A stretch of 5,322 bases of DNA from Deltaproteobacteria bacterium (GTDB lineage Bacteria > Desulfobacterota > Binatia > UBA9968). Location of the stretch: the NCBI GenBank assembly GCA_021323355.1, contig JAJONK010000274.1, forward strand, positions 1-5,322. The letters run 5' to 3'. Both the position numbers and the translations under genes were made by a program. Shown in pieces: positions 4,826 to 5,322 of the stretch. Within the stretch, counting starts at the first letter, position 1, and each line of letters starts with the position of its first letter. The notes below the pieces were generated by a model, which made no database searches, had not been told where the DNA came from, and saw nothing but the letters and a program-made list of their open reading frames with translations.

Positions 4826-5322
4826 ATGATTGATGCTCGTCCTTCTCCCGCGGTGCTGCAAAGCCGTTTCCTGGCCATTCAAGTGCTCGGATTTGCAGCT
4901 TTGACCGGTTTTGTATTCATGGTGTTTTCCAGCGGCAAAGGCGTCCTCTTCCTGGGAGCTGTCGCTGCTGCAGCAGGCACTACCTTGCTGTTTATCAAAC
5001 CACACCTCGGAGTGCTGATTATTCTAACCGCCTGGTTCGTCGAGATTCCGAACATTGCCAAGCTCGTTAGCGCCGTATTGATGGTGCCTCTCGGTGTCGC
5101 CATCCTGCGTGATCGGAATCTATGGGTCTTACGCGTACCGCAGCTAAATATCTTGTTGCTCATAGGGCTCCTCTTTCTAATCTCGACCCTATGGAACGAT
5201 CTGAAATACCCGATCACGTTAATCCCACAACTGGATCAGACCCGCATGGACCTGCAAAGCTTTGTTACTCATATGATATTTCTGATCTTCTTTGTTTACT
5301 TTGTAACGACCCGACAAAGAAT
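4826..5322 (+). CDS. O-antigen polymerase/ligase-like membrane protein, N-terminal part, cut by the window end
   Basis: The frame is open from the ATG at 4826 to the window edge, 165 complete codons. It begins MIDARPSPAVLQSRFLAIQV. Hydrophobic segments, likely membrane helices, lie at about residues 15-34, 39-57, 61-72, 77-94, 107-122 and 147-162. Charged turns such as RDRN (95-98) and a loop at 123-145 with DQTRMD separate them. The topology and its place after the export, co-polymerase and ATPase genes suit a Wzy polymerase or WaaL-type ligase, which joins or transfers lipid-linked glycan at the periplasmic face. The diagnostic large periplasmic loop would be beyond the window, so the family is inferred from topology and context. 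An in-frame stop at 4820-4822 makes 4826 the earliest ATG. No Shine-Dalgarno sequence is visible, which suggests translational coupling to the preceding gene, whose original stop is 24 bases upstream. Confidence 0.75.
   Translation, partial: MIDARPSPAVLQSRFLAIQVLGFAALTGFVFMVFSSGKGVLFLGAVAAAAGTTLLFIKPHLGVLIILTAWFVEIPNIAKLVSAVLMVPLGVAILRDRNLWVLRVPQLNILLLIGLLFLISTLWNDLKYPITLIPQLDQTRMDLQSFVTHMIFLIFFVYFVTTRQR

Noticed and set aside
4879..5217. 112-codon open frame on the - strand opposite the polymerase-like gene
   Set aside because: The + strand frame there encodes clear membrane helices and continues the operon; the antisense product is Arg/Thr-rich and unlike a real protein.
1..5322. CRISPR array, tRNA, rRNA, insertion sequence or attachment site
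   Set aside because: I saw no spaced repeat array, no cloverleaf-like sequence, no transposase and no terminal inverted repeats in the window.

Overview
The window carries the start of an exopolysaccharide or capsule export operon, all on the + strand. It fits a Gram-negative bacterium: it encodes an outer-membrane Wza-type export lipoprotein, a Wzz/Wzc-type inner-membrane co-polymerase, a separate CpsD/CapB-type cytoplasmic ATPase and a multi-spanning membrane protein that looks like an O-antigen polymerase/ligase. Gene order, protein style and moderate GC suggest an environmental lineage such as Verrucomicrobiota or Acidobacteriota. That assignment is a low-confidence impression; no rRNA or marker gene is present.

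Layout. Positions 2-250 hold the C-terminal part of a response-regulator receiver domain, cut by the window edge. About 600 bases without a convincing gene follow (251-846). They hold ops-like motifs, a perfect 10-bp palindrome, and a compact branched hairpin region directly before the next gene. Then come a NusG/RfaH/UpxY-type antiterminator (847-1380), the export lipoprotein (1490-2242), the chain-length/co-polymerase protein (2430-3965), the CpsD-like ATPase (4026-4745) and the 5' part of a polymerase-like membrane protein (4826 to the window end).

How the genes fit together. A specialised NusG paralogue encoded first in a long polysaccharide operon typically loads onto RNA polymerase in the leader and lets it read through the operon. 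The export protein, the co-polymerase and the ATPase would form the envelope-spanning assembly and export machine, and the last protein would polymerise or ligate the glycan.

Most notable observations. (1) The ATPase gene carries a 26-bp tandem duplication (4656-4708) that shifts its frame and replaces its C-terminal tail. Removing one copy restores a family-typical ending (GVVLNR) and a stop 24 bases before the next gene. (2) The same ATPase has threonine in place of the invariant Walker A lysine, so it may not be an active tyrosine kinase even when the frame is intact. (3) The antiterminator leader can fold into two hairpins enclosed by a closing stem that covers the only Shine-Dalgarno-like bases before its start codon.
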